This document shows positions 1 through 8,276 of a DNA stretch of 39,839 nt, in pieces. The position numbers were made by a program, and so were the translations under genes. Source of the stretch: Microcaldota archaeon (GTDB taxonomy: Archaea > Micrarchaeota > Micrarchaeia > Anstonellales > Bilamarchaeaceae); NCBI GenBank assembly GCA_018812625.1, contig JAHJDH010000015.1:1-39839 (forward strand), read 5' to 3'. The notes under the pieces were generated by a model that worked only from the letters and a program-made list of their open reading frames with translations, made no database searches and had not been told where the DNA came from. Positions within the stretch are counted from its first letter, which is position 1. The number at the start of each line of letters is the position of its first letter.

Positions 1-180
1 GGATTTTTAGTGAACAGCATCTGGGACATGTCCAAAAAGATGGAATGGCTTGCAAAGCACCCTGATCAATGCAAAAAAATGGGTGAAGTTGGAAGAAGAA
101 AAGTAAAGCGAGACTTTACCTGGGAAAAATTCCTGAAAAGATTTGAAGAAAAAGCAAGGGAAATCAGCTCTTCTTCTTGA
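1..180 (+). CDS. Glycosyltransferase family 1/GT4, C-terminal fragment (5' end outside window)
   Basis: The first reading frame is open from base 1 to a TGA at 178-180 and encodes 59 residues. It begins GFLVNSIWDMSKKMEWL and ends with the helical tail containing FTWEKFLKRFEE. The GFLVN followed by a short helix, then a W-containing C-terminal helix, is the usual end of GT-B fold glycosyltransferases of the GT4 family, which transfer sugars from nucleotide-sugar donors. The catalytic part lies outside the window, so the substrate is unknown. Its 3' end overlaps the convergent gene on the minus strand by 17 bp. The neighbouring epimerase, flippase and GT2 genes support a role in surface glycan synthesis. 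The assignment rests on a short fragment. Confidence 0.6.
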   Translation, partial: GFLVNSIWDMSKKMEWLAKHPDQCKKMGEVGRRKVKRDFTWEKFLKRFEEKAREISSSS

Positions 181-820
181 TTTCCTTCTCAATCCCATCA
201 AGGTCGGTTTCCACTTCCTTTCCAATAGCCTTGACTATCCCTGGAATCTCAAGGTTGTCAATGTGAGCCTCAAGCCCAATCAGACCGATGAATAGCTGCA
301 GGATTTTGGTTATTATCAGGATTATTATCAGAAGAACCACTGCTGCAAGAGCTGTTATATAGTCAGCAGCAACGCTGGCATAAACAAGGCTCATGACAGC
401 GTATACTGAAACGTTTATAGGCGGCGCTGAAAACAGGAAGAATGCCAGCTTTTTAGGAAGGAGATGAAAGTATGTGAAGAACATCAGCAGGAGTCCTGCT
501 CCTATCAGGCCAGCAGCCAGAGCCGAATACAGCCCCCCTGCGAAAATGGCGTCAAAGGTTTCCCCTCCCTGTATGTACATCTCCCTTATGATGGCAACTG
601 CTACGAAAACAAATACCATGGTATTTCCAAATGCAGTATTCCATCCAAGTTCCTCCTTCTTGTATCTGCCAAAATACAATGTCATGAATATTGTGGCAAT
701 GACTAGTGGTATTGCTATCCAAAGCATATTCATGTTATTGATCGGTGCAAGGACAAGCTCAACTGTCCTGTCCCACACCTGCTCTGCGGTTAGTTTTATT
801 GTTTCTTCCAGTTCTGCCAT
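164..820 (-). CDS. Multi-pass membrane protein of unknown function
   Basis: A 218-residue protein with a short charged N-terminus (MAELEETIKLTAEQ), four to six hydrophobic segments between about residues 30 and 180, and a lysine/glutamate-rich cytoplasmic-looking tail (EIEKEIKKKS type). No signal peptide cleavage site or catalytic motif is visible and I do not recognise the family. The ATG at 818-820 lies about 26 bp from the centre of an AT box near 846, as expected for a leaderless archaeal transcript. That same box sits 26 bp from the start of the divergent epimerase gene. The 3' end overlaps the convergent glycosyltransferase gene. The gene is real by coding character. Its function is open. 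Confidence 0.75.
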   Translation of the reverse strand: MAELEETIKLTAEQVWDRTVELVLAPINNMNMLWIAIPLVIATIFMTLYFGRYKKEELGWNTAFGNTMVFVFVAVAIIREMYIQGGETFDAIFAGGLYSALAAGLIGAGLLLMFFTYFHLLPKKLAFFLFSAPPINVSVYAVMSLVYASVAADYITALAAVVLLIIILIITKILQLFIGLIGLEAHIDNLEIPGIVKAIGKEVETDLDGIEKEIKKKS

Positions 821-837
821 AACTCATACTTTTAGGT

Positions 838-855
838 AATTCTTAAAAAAATCAT
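838..855. promoter_or_regulatory. Shared TATA-like box for the divergent membrane-protein and epimerase genes
   Basis: The only AT-rich element in the 51-bp gap is the TTCTTAAAAAA tract centred near 846. It lies 26 bp from both start codons (820 on minus, 872 on plus). This is the spacing expected when a TATA box directs transcription starting at or next to the initiation codon. Whether both directions really use it is inferred from spacing only. Confidence 0.5.
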
Positions 856-871
856 ATGTCAAATCTTTTCC

Positions 872-1771
872 ATGAAAGTTCTAGTTACCGGTGGCCTTGG
901 TTTTATTGGATCAAATCTTGCAGAGCGTCTTCTAAATGACGGGCATGAAGTTTCGATAATCGACAATCTTCATACTGGCAGCCTTGAAAATATATCATCA
1001 ATCAAGGACAAAGTAAAATTCTTTGAGATGAATGCTGGCGATATCGAAAAAACAGGAGAAAAATACGATTTTATCTTCCACCAGGGAATCTATTCCTCCT
1101 CACCTATGTACAAGGATAACCCTCATCTTGTTGCAAAAGCGCAGGATGAATTTATCTCAATTCTTGAATACGCAAGAAAAAACAACAGCAGGGTCATATA
1201 TGCATCCACAAGTTCCATGTACAATGGAATAACCCCCCCGCACAAGGAAGATATTGTTCCTCTTATCAAGGATTTCTACAGCGAGGCTAGAATCTCAATG
1301 GAGAGAATCGCAAAAATCTACAATGAGTTCTATTCAGTACCAATTGTAGCTCTTCGCTACTTCAGCGTTTATGGCCCTCATGAAAAAGCAAAGAAAGGCT
1401 ATGCAAATCTTGTTACCCAGTTCCTTTGGGAGATGAAAGCAGGAAAATCCCCACTAATCTTTGGAGATGGAAGCCAAACAAGGGATTTTACCTATGTTTC
1501 AGATATTATTGAAGCAAACATACTTTCAATGAAATACGATGGCTTTGGAGTTTTCAATGTTGGAGCTGGAAAAAGCACAACCCTAAATGAGGTTATCCAA
1601 AAGCTCAATGAAAAACTCGGAACAAATATTGAGGCAAAATACCAGGAAAATAAAATCAAAAATTATGTCATGTATACTCAGGCAGATACAACAAAGGCAG
1701 AAAAAGAGCTTGGTTTCACTGCAAAGGTTTCCCTTGATGAGGGAATCGAGCGTCTAATTGGGTGCTACTAA
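872..1771 (+). CDS. NAD-dependent epimerase/dehydratase family protein (nucleotide-sugar SDR)
   Basis: A 299-residue extended short-chain dehydrogenase, full length for the UDP-glucose 4-epimerase/dTDP-glucose dehydratase group. The Rossmann motif GGLGFIGSN places Gly7, Gly10 and Gly13, and Asp31 ends the second strand as in NAD-binding members. The catalytic region has STSSMYNG (Ser114/115). The usual YxxxK reads YSEAR, so Tyr136 is present but the lysine is Arg140. The LRYFSVYGP and GDGSQTRDFTYVSD motifs that follow are typical of sugar-nucleotide enzymes. The ATG at 872 is 26 bp from an AT box. The 3' end overlaps the flippase gene by 10 bp, so the two are co-transcribed and probably build or export a surface glycan. 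The substrate cannot be read from the sequence. Confidence 0.88.
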   Translation: MKVLVTGGLGFIGSNLAERLLNDGHEVSIIDNLHTGSLENISSIKDKVKFFEMNAGDIEKTGEKYDFIFHQGIYSSSPMYKDNPHLVAKAQDEFISILEYARKNNSRVIYASTSSMYNGITPPHKEDIVPLIKDFYSEARISMERIAKIYNEFYSVPIVALRYFSVYGPHEKAKKGYANLVTQFLWEMKAGKSPLIFGDGSQTRDFTYVSDIIEANILSMKYDGFGVFNVGAGKSTTLNEVIQKLNEKLGTNIEAKYQENKIKNYVMYTQADTTKAEKELGFTAKVSLDEGIERLIGCY

Positions 1772-3387
1772 TAGAAGAGCTATCTGAAAATACCAAAGAA
1801 GTTGCAAAAGGAAGCATCTGGGGACTTTCCGGGAATCTACTTCTAAAGCTGGTTTCATTTTTCTATGCTATTGTCATTGCGCGTCTTGTTTCACAGGATG
1901 ACATCGGAATTTTCTATCTTACCTTAGGTATTCTTCAGATCATCTCAATGTTCAGCTATCTGGGACTTCCATTTTCCCTTCAGCGGTATGTCCCATTTTA
2001 TGAATCAAGAAAAGAACTTGGAAAAGCAAAGTATCTTCTGAAATTATCCTATCTGATCGTTATACTGGCATCAATCTTCTTTATTGCCGGGCTTTGGATC
2101 TCGGCAGATTTCATAGGAGAACTATATCAAAATGCTCTTCTAGCAGAATCAATCCGGCTTTTCTCTGTTTATCTGTTTTTGTATGGAGTTTCAGTTGTTC
2201 AGATCACATACCTTCAGGGAAGAACAGCAATTCGTTCTATGCAACTTGCTTACAATGTTCAAAATGTATCAAAGCTCCTTCTAACAATCCTGTTCTTCTA
2301 TCTGATGGGACCATCTGTCTTTACCTTGATCTATGCATTTCTCGCTTCATTTGCAATAAGCGACCTTGTATCTCTTTTCCTCCTTTACAGAAGGTCACGC
2401 GATCTGCCAAAAGCATCGCAACCTATTTCAAACAAGGAGCTTTTCAGAGAGGTTATGCCCCTTGGGCTAATCGTTAGTGTAATCGCATCGATTACAGTCT
2501 TTGTTCAGGCAGCAGACAAGATTCTTCTTGGATATCTTCTTCCAAATTCCATGGATATCGTCGGTGTTTATGGGATTGCTACTGCCTTTTCAATGCTGTT
2601 ATTTGTTTTCCCATCAGCAATTGGAATGATTTTCCTCCCGATAATCTCAAGGCTTGTTGGAAAAAATGACCTTTCTCAAATCAGAGCCACAACTGAAACT
2701 GCAATGCGCTGGGCATTTCTGATCAGCATCCCAGTTGCAATTATCATTATTTCCTTCTCTGAGGGCATGCTCGGTATTTTCTATGGAGAACCTTACCGAG
2801 TTGCTGCGGTTGCTATGGCCATCTTTACGCTTGCAGTTCTTGTCAAATCATTTTCACTTATGCTTTCTCTTGCCCTCGCTGCAATGAGAAAAATCCAGCT
2901 TGAGCTTAAAATCACATTAATCCTTGGAATTGTCAATGTAATTTTCAATGTTCTTTTGATTCCCTCTTATGGAATGGAAGGAGCAGCAATAGCCTCATTA
3001 ATTGCATTTATCACTACTTTCTTCCTTCTCAATCATTATTGCAATAAAATCTTCCAGTTCAAATTGCAGCCTGAGAACTACAAGCTCATCATAGCAGGCG
3101 CAACTACCCTGATAATAATGCTTTTTATCTCTCCATATGCATCCATAGATATTCCTTCTATTGGTCCAGAGTCTCTTGCTCCATATATTTCCAAAGTTCT
3201 TTACCTGTTTTTCCTCGGGATCTTTGCCTCAGTAGCATTCACTCTCTTCATACTCTTTGCTCTTGTTCTCAAATGTTTCAAAAATGAGGACAAGCTTCTT
3301 ATGAAGCAGGTTCTCACAAAAGCAAGGCTTCCTGCCCCAATAATCTCTCTAGCTGAGAAAACAGCTGCTCTCGGGGTTTCGGACTAG
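1762..3387 (+). CDS. Polysaccharide flippase of the MOP/Wzx superfamily
   Basis: A 541-residue integral membrane protein with roughly 12-14 hydrophobic segments across its length. The N-terminal stretch with AKGSIWGLSGNLLLKLVSFFY and the following VSQDDIGIFYL are typical of the MATE/MOP oligosaccharide flippases that move lipid-linked glycans across the membrane. A GTG at 1762 overlaps the preceding epimerase stop by 10 bp. This fits translational coupling, although a start slightly downstream is possible. No truncation is seen. Its position between the nucleotide-sugar enzyme and the GT2 gene supports glycan or S-layer glycosylation work. The exact cargo is unknown. Confidence 0.88.
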   Translation: MLLIEELSENTKEVAKGSIWGLSGNLLLKLVSFFYAIVIARLVSQDDIGIFYLTLGILQIISMFSYLGLPFSLQRYVPFYESRKELGKAKYLLKLSYLIVILASIFFIAGLWISADFIGELYQNALLAESIRLFSVYLFLYGVSVVQITYLQGRTAIRSMQLAYNVQNVSKLLLTILFFYLMGPSVFTLIYAFLASFAISDLVSLFLLYRRSRDLPKASQPISNKELFREVMPLGLIVSVIASITVFVQAADKILLGYLLPNSMDIVGVYGIATAFSMLLFVFPSAIGMIFLPIISRLVGKNDLSQIRATTETAMRWAFLISIPVAIIIISFSEGMLGIFYGEPYRVAAVAMAIFTLAVLVKSFSLMLSLALAAMRKIQLELKITLILGIVNVIFNVLLIPSYGMEGAAIASLIAFITTFFLLNHYCNKIFQFKLQPENYKLIIAGATTLIIMLFISPYASIDIPSIGPESLAPYISKVLYLFFLGIFASVAFTLFILFALVLKCFKNEDKLLMKQVLTKARLPAPIISLAEKTAALGVSD

Positions 3388-3388
3388 C

Positions 3389-3400
3389 GTTTATAAAGAC
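3389..3400 (+). promoter_or_regulatory. TATA box of the A24 peptidase gene
   Basis: GTTTATAAAG lies just after the flippase stop codon, and its centre is about 26 bp upstream of the ATG at 3420. This is the archaeal leaderless arrangement. It makes the A24 peptidase a separate transcription unit from the genes before it. Confidence 0.6.
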
Positions 3401-3419
3401 TTGCAACCATGTTTCATTT

Positions 3420-4283
3420 ATGTTAGAAGATGTTATTTTCGGTCAACTCACAATGCCCGGAGAACTGGTAAGAGTTCTTATTGCATTTGTCGGTGTTGGA
3501 ATTGCTGCTTACTATGATCTTTATAACAAGAAAAATGTTCCAAATAATTTCCTATATGGATTTTTGGCAATTGCATTTCTTGTTCATTTGGTTACATCTG
3601 TAATCGCAAATCAATGGGAATTATTCTGGTTCTCTGTTGCAGTTGCAGGATTCTTCGCAGCTATAGGCTATATTTTCTATAGAGTTGGCCAACTTGGCGG
3701 AGCAGATGTTTTTGTTTTGGCATCTATAATATTGCTACTTCCAATCCATCCATCATTTGTTGGAATGTCTTTCAATGTGCCATTCATCTTCTCAGTAATT
3801 GTATTCTCTGGTGTGCTCTTTGCACTGTATGTTATGAGCTACTTTGGATACAAACTCTATCAAGTAGGAGCAAAAGCCAATCTCTTGTATGTGCTTATGC
3901 TTATCCCATACCTGCTATTTGCATACGTCTATGTTAACTCATTTCTTTTCTCTCCAGTCTACTTTGCATTTATCACAATTCTTCTCTTTGCAACTATCTT
4001 CTTCATGATGTTCAAGAAATCTCTGATGCAAGTGCTCTCAGAGGCACTTCCAGTATCTCAGCTTGAAGAAGAGGATGTTCTTGCACTGGATCTTATGAAC
4101 AAGGATTTGGTTGAGAGATACAACCTCCAGAGACTACTTACCAAAAAAGAGATCACTAGACTCAAAAAAACCAAGATCGAGGAAGTTATTGTATATACAA
4201 AGCTTCCGCCATTCATTCCATTTTTATTAATCGGAATGGTATTTGCTCTTTTCTTTGGAAAGAGTTTGCTTTTACTTGGTTAA
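3420..4283 (+). CDS. A24 family prepilin/preflagellin peptidase-like membrane protease
   Basis: A 287-residue polytopic membrane protein. Two aspartates expected for the A24 aspartic peptidases are visible. Asp33 lies in AAYYDLYNKKNVPN, matching the family's cytoplasmic D-x-N/VPN signature after the first helix. Asp96 lies in GGADVFVL, corresponding to the GxGD motif with Ala in place of the second Gly. Such enzymes (FlaK/PibD type) cut signal peptides of type IV pilin-like proteins and archaellins. The protein is longer than minimal FlaK and has a soluble loop around residues 195-245 before a final hydrophobic helix. No pilin genes are next to it. The start is placed by the TATA box at about 3394. 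Confidence 0.82.
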   Translation: MLEDVIFGQLTMPGELVRVLIAFVGVGIAAYYDLYNKKNVPNNFLYGFLAIAFLVHLVTSVIANQWELFWFSVAVAGFFAAIGYIFYRVGQLGGADVFVLASIILLLPIHPSFVGMSFNVPFIFSVIVFSGVLFALYVMSYFGYKLYQVGAKANLLYVLMLIPYLLFAYVYVNSFLFSPVYFAFITILLFATIFFMMFKKSLMQVLSEALPVSQLEEEDVLALDLMNKDLVERYNLQRLLTKKEITRLKKTKIEEVIVYTKLPPFIPFLLIGMVFALFFGKSLLLLG

Positions 4284-4340
4284 TTTTTTATTCTCTTTTT
4301 TATGCTTGTTTTAAATAATTTCTATTAGAAGTGATTTTCT

Positions 4341-5525
4341 ATGGATTTTGTGTCTTTTCTCAATTATGCAATAGCATTCTTCTCATTATTTGTTGCTAAT
4401 GTATTCATTTTACTCTATCTAACTCACAGAAAAGACTACCTCAAAACTCCAGAGCAGACAGACTGGGAGCCATTTATCTCAATTGTACTTCCAGCCTACA
4501 ACGAATCTATTTACCTAAAGGAATCAATTGATACCATCCTGGCAGTTGACTATCCTCGCAACAAGCTTGAAATCATCATTGTTGATGATGGCTCAACAGA
4601 TAATACCTATGAGATTGCAAAGCAGTGTGAGAGCAACATTGTCCATGCTTATCAAAAAAAGAATGGGGGCAAAGGCTCTGCGCTTAACTTTGGAATAAAG
4701 AAAGCAAAGGGAGAGCTCATTGCAACTATGGATGCAGATTCCTATCTGACCAAAGACACCATCCACGAACTTCTTCCATTTTTTACAGATCAAAAAGTTA
4801 TGGCAGTGACTCCTGCAGTTAAGATCAAAACCGACGGTTCAATTCTCAAGGAATTGCAGAGAGTGGAATATCTGATGATCCTCTTCTCAAGAAAGCTTCT
4901 CAGTTTCATTGACAGTGTTCCTGTAACTCCAGGACCTTTCAGTATTTTCAGGGCAAAAGTGTTTGATGAAGTCGGGCTCTTTGATGAGCATAATCTTGTC
5001 GAAGATCAGGAAATTGCCCTTCGAATACAATCCCATAATTACAAAATCAAAAGTTCAATGACTGCAGATGTTTTCACAGAGCCTCCGGATAATCTTCCAG
5101 ATCTTATTCGCCAGAGAGTTCGCTGGCAAAGAGGGGGAGTTCGAAACTTCTGGAAGTATAAGTTTATGATCAATCCTAAATACGGGGATTTTGGAATGTA
5201 TTTTGTTCCTCTTAATTTTGCAACACTTACTGCAATGTTTACTCTTTTTGCACTAATGGCATATTCAGTTATCACAACTCCCTATTACGTTCAATATGTC
5301 TGGACAGAACTGTTTGGAATGAGCGTCGGACTTTTCACCTTTGTCGGAGCATTTGTCATACTCTCAAGCTTAATATTCACATATCTATCAGTCCAAAGTT
5401 TCAGAACTGAAAAAATAGGACTTCATTACATGGTCATGTTCCTGGTATTCTATTGGTATCTGATGATAACCTATAATCTTCTCTTTATCTTCAAGGAGAT
5501 CAAAAGAGAAGGATACTCCTGGTAA
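4341..5525 (+). CDS. Membrane-bound processive glycosyltransferase, GT2 family
   Basis: A 394-residue protein with one N-terminal membrane helix (about 8-27), a cytoplasmic GT-A domain, and three or four helices after about residue 285. The GT2 motifs are all present: SIVLPAYNE (48-55), VDDGSTD (81-87), the metal-binding DAD (131-133), the acceptor-site EDQEIALRI (ED at 221-222) and QRVRWQRG (Q258xxR261W262). The QxxRW motif plus C-terminal helices is the architecture of cellulose/hyaluronan-type synthases and poly-GlcNAc synthases, which polymerise and extrude a glycan. The polymer itself cannot be inferred. The gene sits beside the A24 peptidase and downstream of the epimerase-flippase pair. 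Confidence 0.9.
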   Translation: MDFVSFLNYAIAFFSLFVANVFILLYLTHRKDYLKTPEQTDWEPFISIVLPAYNESIYLKESIDTILAVDYPRNKLEIIIVDDGSTDNTYEIAKQCESNIVHAYQKKNGGKGSALNFGIKKAKGELIATMDADSYLTKDTIHELLPFFTDQKVMAVTPAVKIKTDGSILKELQRVEYLMILFSRKLLSFIDSVPVTPGPFSIFRAKVFDEVGLFDEHNLVEDQEIALRIQSHNYKIKSSMTADVFTEPPDNLPDLIRQRVRWQRGGVRNFWKYKFMINPKYGDFGMYFVPLNFATLTAMFTLFALMAYSVITTPYYVQYVWTELFGMSVGLFTFVGAFVILSSLIFTYLSVQSFRTEKIGLHYMVMFLVFYWYLMITYNLLFIFKEIKREGYSW

Positions 5526-5549
5526 TCATCGGCAAATACCCGATCGAAA

Positions 5550-5562
5550 GTAATATAAATGT
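5550..5562 (+). promoter_or_regulatory. TATA box for the structured RNA at 5585-5712
   Basis: AATATAAAT at 5552-5560 lies about 27-30 bp before the first base of an 11-bp terminal stem at 5585. This spacing suits a dedicated archaeal promoter for a non-coding RNA. It is the strongest argument that the stem is the end of a discrete transcript. Confidence 0.5.
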
Positions 5563-5584
5563 TAACTCCTTTATATCTAGTTCT

Positions 5585-5712
5585 TCTGCAGGATTGTGGA
5601 AGCCGCTTGACTTAGTGACTTATCCGTGAGGAAATGGCAGTACGCTCGGATTGGGTTATCAGCTATGTTCAGAGCCATAGACTTTTGGTTTCGGCCTTGA
5701 AAATCCTGCAGA
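5585..5712 (+). ncRNA. Putative structured non-coding RNA, about 128 nt, family not recognised
   Basis: The ends form a perfect 11-bp stem: TCTGCAGGATT (5585-5595) pairs with AATCCTGCAGA (5702-5712). Inside, AAGCCG (5600-5605) pairs with CGGCCTT (5692-5698, one bulged C). A stem with ATCCG/CGGAT at its core (5617-5626 with 5647-5657, one bulged U) closes a 20-nt loop. AGCTATG (5661-5667) pairs with CATAGACT (5676-5683, one bulged A). This gives a three-way junction. A TATA box precedes it at the right distance and a T-rich tract (ATTTTTCTCTTATTC) follows. I see no match to 5S rRNA, SRP RNA, RNase P RNA, C/D or H/ACA boxes, or a tRNA. Folding is by eye. Confidence 0.55.
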
Positions 5713-5834
5713 TTCATTTTTCTCTTATTCTATTGTTCCAAAATGTCAGTGTATTTTTCAATGTTACTATTCCATTAAGCTATAATCTTTATCTTCAAAG
5801 AGATCAGAGGAGAATATTATTCCTGGTGAATCTT

Positions 5835-6476
5835 ATGAGAAAATTATCCGTTCATTTGTATGCTGGAGCGTTTCTGTTATCCTTACTTATTTTTCTATCT
5901 GGAATTTTTGTTGGCCAGATGGTTGATCTATCCAATATGGAAAACCTTGCAGGTGAAGTTGATAGTGTTTCTCAAAAAGTTTCTTCTGTTCATCTTCTTT
6001 TATTGATGGAAGGCAATTCATCTTCATTTTGTCCAGTATACACTTCAGAACTTGATTCAATTGACAGTGAAGTTGAACTTGTTGGACATAAACTAAGTTA
6101 CCTTGAAGATGAAAGGAATGCATTTGATCCAGAGCTAAAAAAACAATATTTTGTTCTTCAGGCAGAGTCTTACCTTCTCTCAAAAAAAGTAAATGAGATT
6201 TGCGGTGATGATATCACTCTTCTTGTTCATTTCTACTCTAATTCAGATTGTGAAAATTGCAGAGAACAGGGATACGAAATTCTAAAATCACGAGATTCAT
6301 CATCCGAGAAAATCAAACTATATTCATTTGATGGAGATCTTGGAAGTCCTGTTGCAGATGCATTCAAAGAGCAATACAATATCAAGTCCTATCCATCGAT
6401 TGTAATCAATGAAAAAACATATTCTGGCTATAAATCCTCTTCTGAAATTACCCAGATTATCAAGGGAGCAGAATGA
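5835..6476 (+). CDS. Membrane-anchored thioredoxin-fold protein
   Basis: A 213-residue protein with one hydrophobic anchor near the N-terminus (about residues 6-28), a helical region predicted to lie outside (about 30-140), and a C-terminal thioredoxin-like domain. The domain has LLVHFYSNSDCENC, a CxxC redox motif (CENC), and the cis-proline region YNIKSYPSIVINE. This suggests an extracytoplasmic thiol-disulfide exchange role. The frame is open further upstream to 5634, but that extension would lie inside the structured RNA. The ATG at 5835 puts the membrane helix at the N-terminus as expected, and an AGAGGAGA purine tract lies about 20 bp before it. A GTG at 5826 is an alternative. It overlaps the next gene by 4 bp. 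Confidence 0.8.
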   Translation: MRKLSVHLYAGAFLLSLLIFLSGIFVGQMVDLSNMENLAGEVDSVSQKVSSVHLLLLMEGNSSSFCPVYTSELDSIDSEVELVGHKLSYLEDERNAFDPELKKQYFVLQAESYLLSKKVNEICGDDITLLVHFYSNSDCENCREQGYEILKSRDSSSEKIKLYSFDGDLGSPVADAFKEQYNIKSYPSIVINEKTYSGYKSSSEITQIIKGAE

Positions 6477-6718
6477 TTCTTGAACTTACTGTTGTTCCAA
6501 AGTCTAAGAAATTTTCTATTGTCCAAAAAGATGGCAAAATCAAAGTTCATCTAAAAAGTGCTCCAGAACACAATAAAGCAAATCTGGAGCTTATCAAAGA
6601 ACTCTCAAAAGTTCTGGGTTGTCAGGTTCGAATTATATCCGGACTTAAGTCCAAAGCCAAGAAAGTAGAGCTTAATATCTCCCAAGAAGACTTTGATCTG
6701 CAAGTTGGCAAGAATTAA
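6473..6718 (+). CDS. DUF167 (YggU/UPF0235) family protein
   Basis: An 81-residue protein of the usual size for DUF167. The family's core is visible: an N-terminal strand with [10 protein letters not shown], then [22 protein letters not shown], in which the APEHNKAN segment matches the family's highly conserved P-x-x-x-x-A-N motif, and [12 protein letters not shown] near the C-terminus. The molecular function of the family is unknown. The start codon overlaps the stop of the thioredoxin-fold gene (ATGA), so the two are translationally coupled. Confidence 0.9.
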   Translation: MILELTVVPKSKKFSIVQKDGKIKVHLKSAPEHNKANLELIKELSKVLGCQVRIISGLKSKAKKVELNISQEDFDLQVGKN

Positions 6719-6755
6719 ATACTTTGATTACTACCTTTATCCAAGGTGTATATTT

Positions 6756-7319
6756 ATGGCAGGAGAAGAAATTTTAGTTCTTGGATGTGCTGGTTTAGTT
6801 GGTCTTGGGGTTTTGGGCTATGTTGGTCTTACCTATAATCGTCTTGTTACTCTCAGAAACCGGGTTGAAAATGCGTGGGCTCAAATTGATGTCCAGCTAA
6901 AGCGAAGGTATGATCTTATTCCCAATTTAGTTGAATCAGTCAAAGGCTATGTAAAGCATGAAAGAGGGACTTTGGAAGAAATTACAAAAGCAAGAGCCCA
7001 GCTTGTTACTGGTTCTGTTGAAGAAAAAGCCAAAGCAAACAATATGCTAACTCAAACCTTGAAATCTCTATTTGCAGTTTCTGAAAACTATCCAAAGCTT
7101 CAGGCAAGCGAGAATTTCAAAATGCTTCAGGAAGAGCTTGCTGGAACTGAGAACAAAATTTCATACATCAGAACTGCCTACAATGATTCAGTTCTTGCAT
7201 ATGATAATTCGATCGAGATGTTTCCAAGCAACCTAATTGCAAGCATTTTCGGATTCAAGCAAAAGCCATACTTTGAAGCTCCTGCAGAAGAAAAAGAAGC
7301 AGTCAAAGTAAAGTTCTAA
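6756..7319 (+). CDS. lemA: LemA family membrane protein
   Basis: A 187-residue protein, the normal LemA length. One N-terminal membrane helix (about residues 5-26, glycine-rich) is followed by the diagnostic [20 protein letters not shown] and [14 protein letters not shown] motifs and a coiled helical body with [10 protein letters not shown]. LemA proteins are helical-bundle membrane proteins often encoded beside HtpX proteases, exactly as here (12 bp to the next gene). The ATG at 6756 gives the standard N-terminus. The in-frame start at 6693 would overlap DUF167 and add an unrelated leader. An AT-rich TTAAATACT near 6716 may serve as a promoter. Confidence 0.92.
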   Translation: MAGEEILVLGCAGLVGLGVLGYVGLTYNRLVTLRNRVENAWAQIDVQLKRRYDLIPNLVESVKGYVKHERGTLEEITKARAQLVTGSVEEKAKANNMLTQTLKSLFAVSENYPKLQASENFKMLQEELAGTENKISYIRTAYNDSVLAYDNSIEMFPSNLIASIFGFKQKPYFEAPAEEKEAVKVKF

Positions 7320-7330
7320 CGTGAACTGCT

Positions 7331-8212
7331 ATGGAAAAGATCAGCTTCTTTGATCAGATCGATAACAACAAGCGTAACTCTGCCATTTTGATGGCCGTTA
7401 TGTTCCTTATTTTTATCGGGCTGGTCAGTGCAATTTCTTATGTCTTTGATATTGGAATTTGCGGACCTGCATTTGGTTTCTTTGCACTGCTTTTCTATTC
7501 TATAGCAGTATTCTTTACTGGAGACAAGGTTATTCTTGCTCTCACTGGTGCAAAACCAGTACAAAAGAAAGAGTATCCATTTCTTTACAATGTAGTCGAA
7601 GGACTAGCACTAGCTTCTCAAATTCCTGTTCCAAAAGTATATGTTATAGACGATCCAAGTCCTAATGCATTTGCAACTGGAAGAGATCCAAAACATGCCT
7701 CAGTTGCCTTTACAACTGGCCTTCTTAGTATGCTGAAAAAAGAAGAGCTTGAAGGCGTTGCTGCTCACGAAATCTCTCATATTGCAAACTATGATATCAG
7801 GTTTTCCATGATTGCAATTGTTTTTGTCGGGGCTATTGCACTTCTTGGCGATTTTGTCTGGAGAATGCTTTTCTTTGGAGGGGGCAGAAGAAGAAACGAC
7901 TCTGGCGGCCCTCTTATCATAATCGCATTGGTATTCATCATACTCTCTCCAATCTTTGCCCAGCTTGTTCGATTTGCAATCTCCCGCCAGAGAGAATATC
8001 TTGCTGATGCAAATGGGGCAAAACTCACAAGATACCCTGCAGGTCTTGCAAGCGCTCTTGAGAAGATCAAAGCAGCAAACATTCCAACTAAAGCTGCAAA
8101 TGACACTACAGCATCCCTGTTCTTCTCAAATCCATTTCCACACAAGATTGGATTTTTGGGCTCAACTCACCCCAAAATAGATGACCGGATTTCAAAGCTT
8201 CGGGCAATGTGA
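7331..8212 (+). CDS. htpX: HtpX-like M48 family membrane zinc metalloprotease
   Basis: A 293-residue protein with two N-terminal membrane helices (about 18-39 and 44-64) and a protease domain. The zinc site is clear: HEISH (146-150) with the third ligand Glu222 in REYLADANGA, the M48 signature. A further helix pair lies around 160-215. HtpX enzymes degrade misfolded or damaged membrane proteins at the cytoplasmic face. The gene follows lemA by 12 bp in one unit, a pairing seen widely in bacteria and archaea, which suggests joint membrane quality control. A short GTGA motif lies before the ATG. Confidence 0.95.
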   Translation: MEKISFFDQIDNNKRNSAILMAVMFLIFIGLVSAISYVFDIGICGPAFGFFALLFYSIAVFFTGDKVILALTGAKPVQKKEYPFLYNVVEGLALASQIPVPKVYVIDDPSPNAFATGRDPKHASVAFTTGLLSMLKKEELEGVAAHEISHIANYDIRFSMIAIVFVGAIALLGDFVWRMLFFGGGRRRNDSGGPLIIIALVFIILSPIFAQLVRFAISRQREYLADANGAKLTRYPAGLASALEKIKAANIPTKAANDTTASLFFSNPFPHKIGFLGSTHPKIDDRISKLRAM

Positions 8213-8276
8213 TGGCAATCCATTTAAAGACGCCCTCACTTAATGATATTAAAATTCTCCTATTGAGGTAATATGT

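Noticed and set aside
5585-5712. Identification of the RNA as 5S rRNA, SRP RNA or RNase P RNA
   Set aside because: Size and terminal stem resemble 5S, but the conserved loop sequences are absent. SRP tetraloop/symmetric-loop and RNase P CR-I/CR-V motifs were not found.
5634-5834. N-terminal extension of the thioredoxin-fold protein by 67 codons
   Set aside because: It would lie largely inside the structured RNA, places the membrane anchor mid-protein, and lacks a promoter or ribosome site. The ATG at 5835 gives a normal anchored protein.
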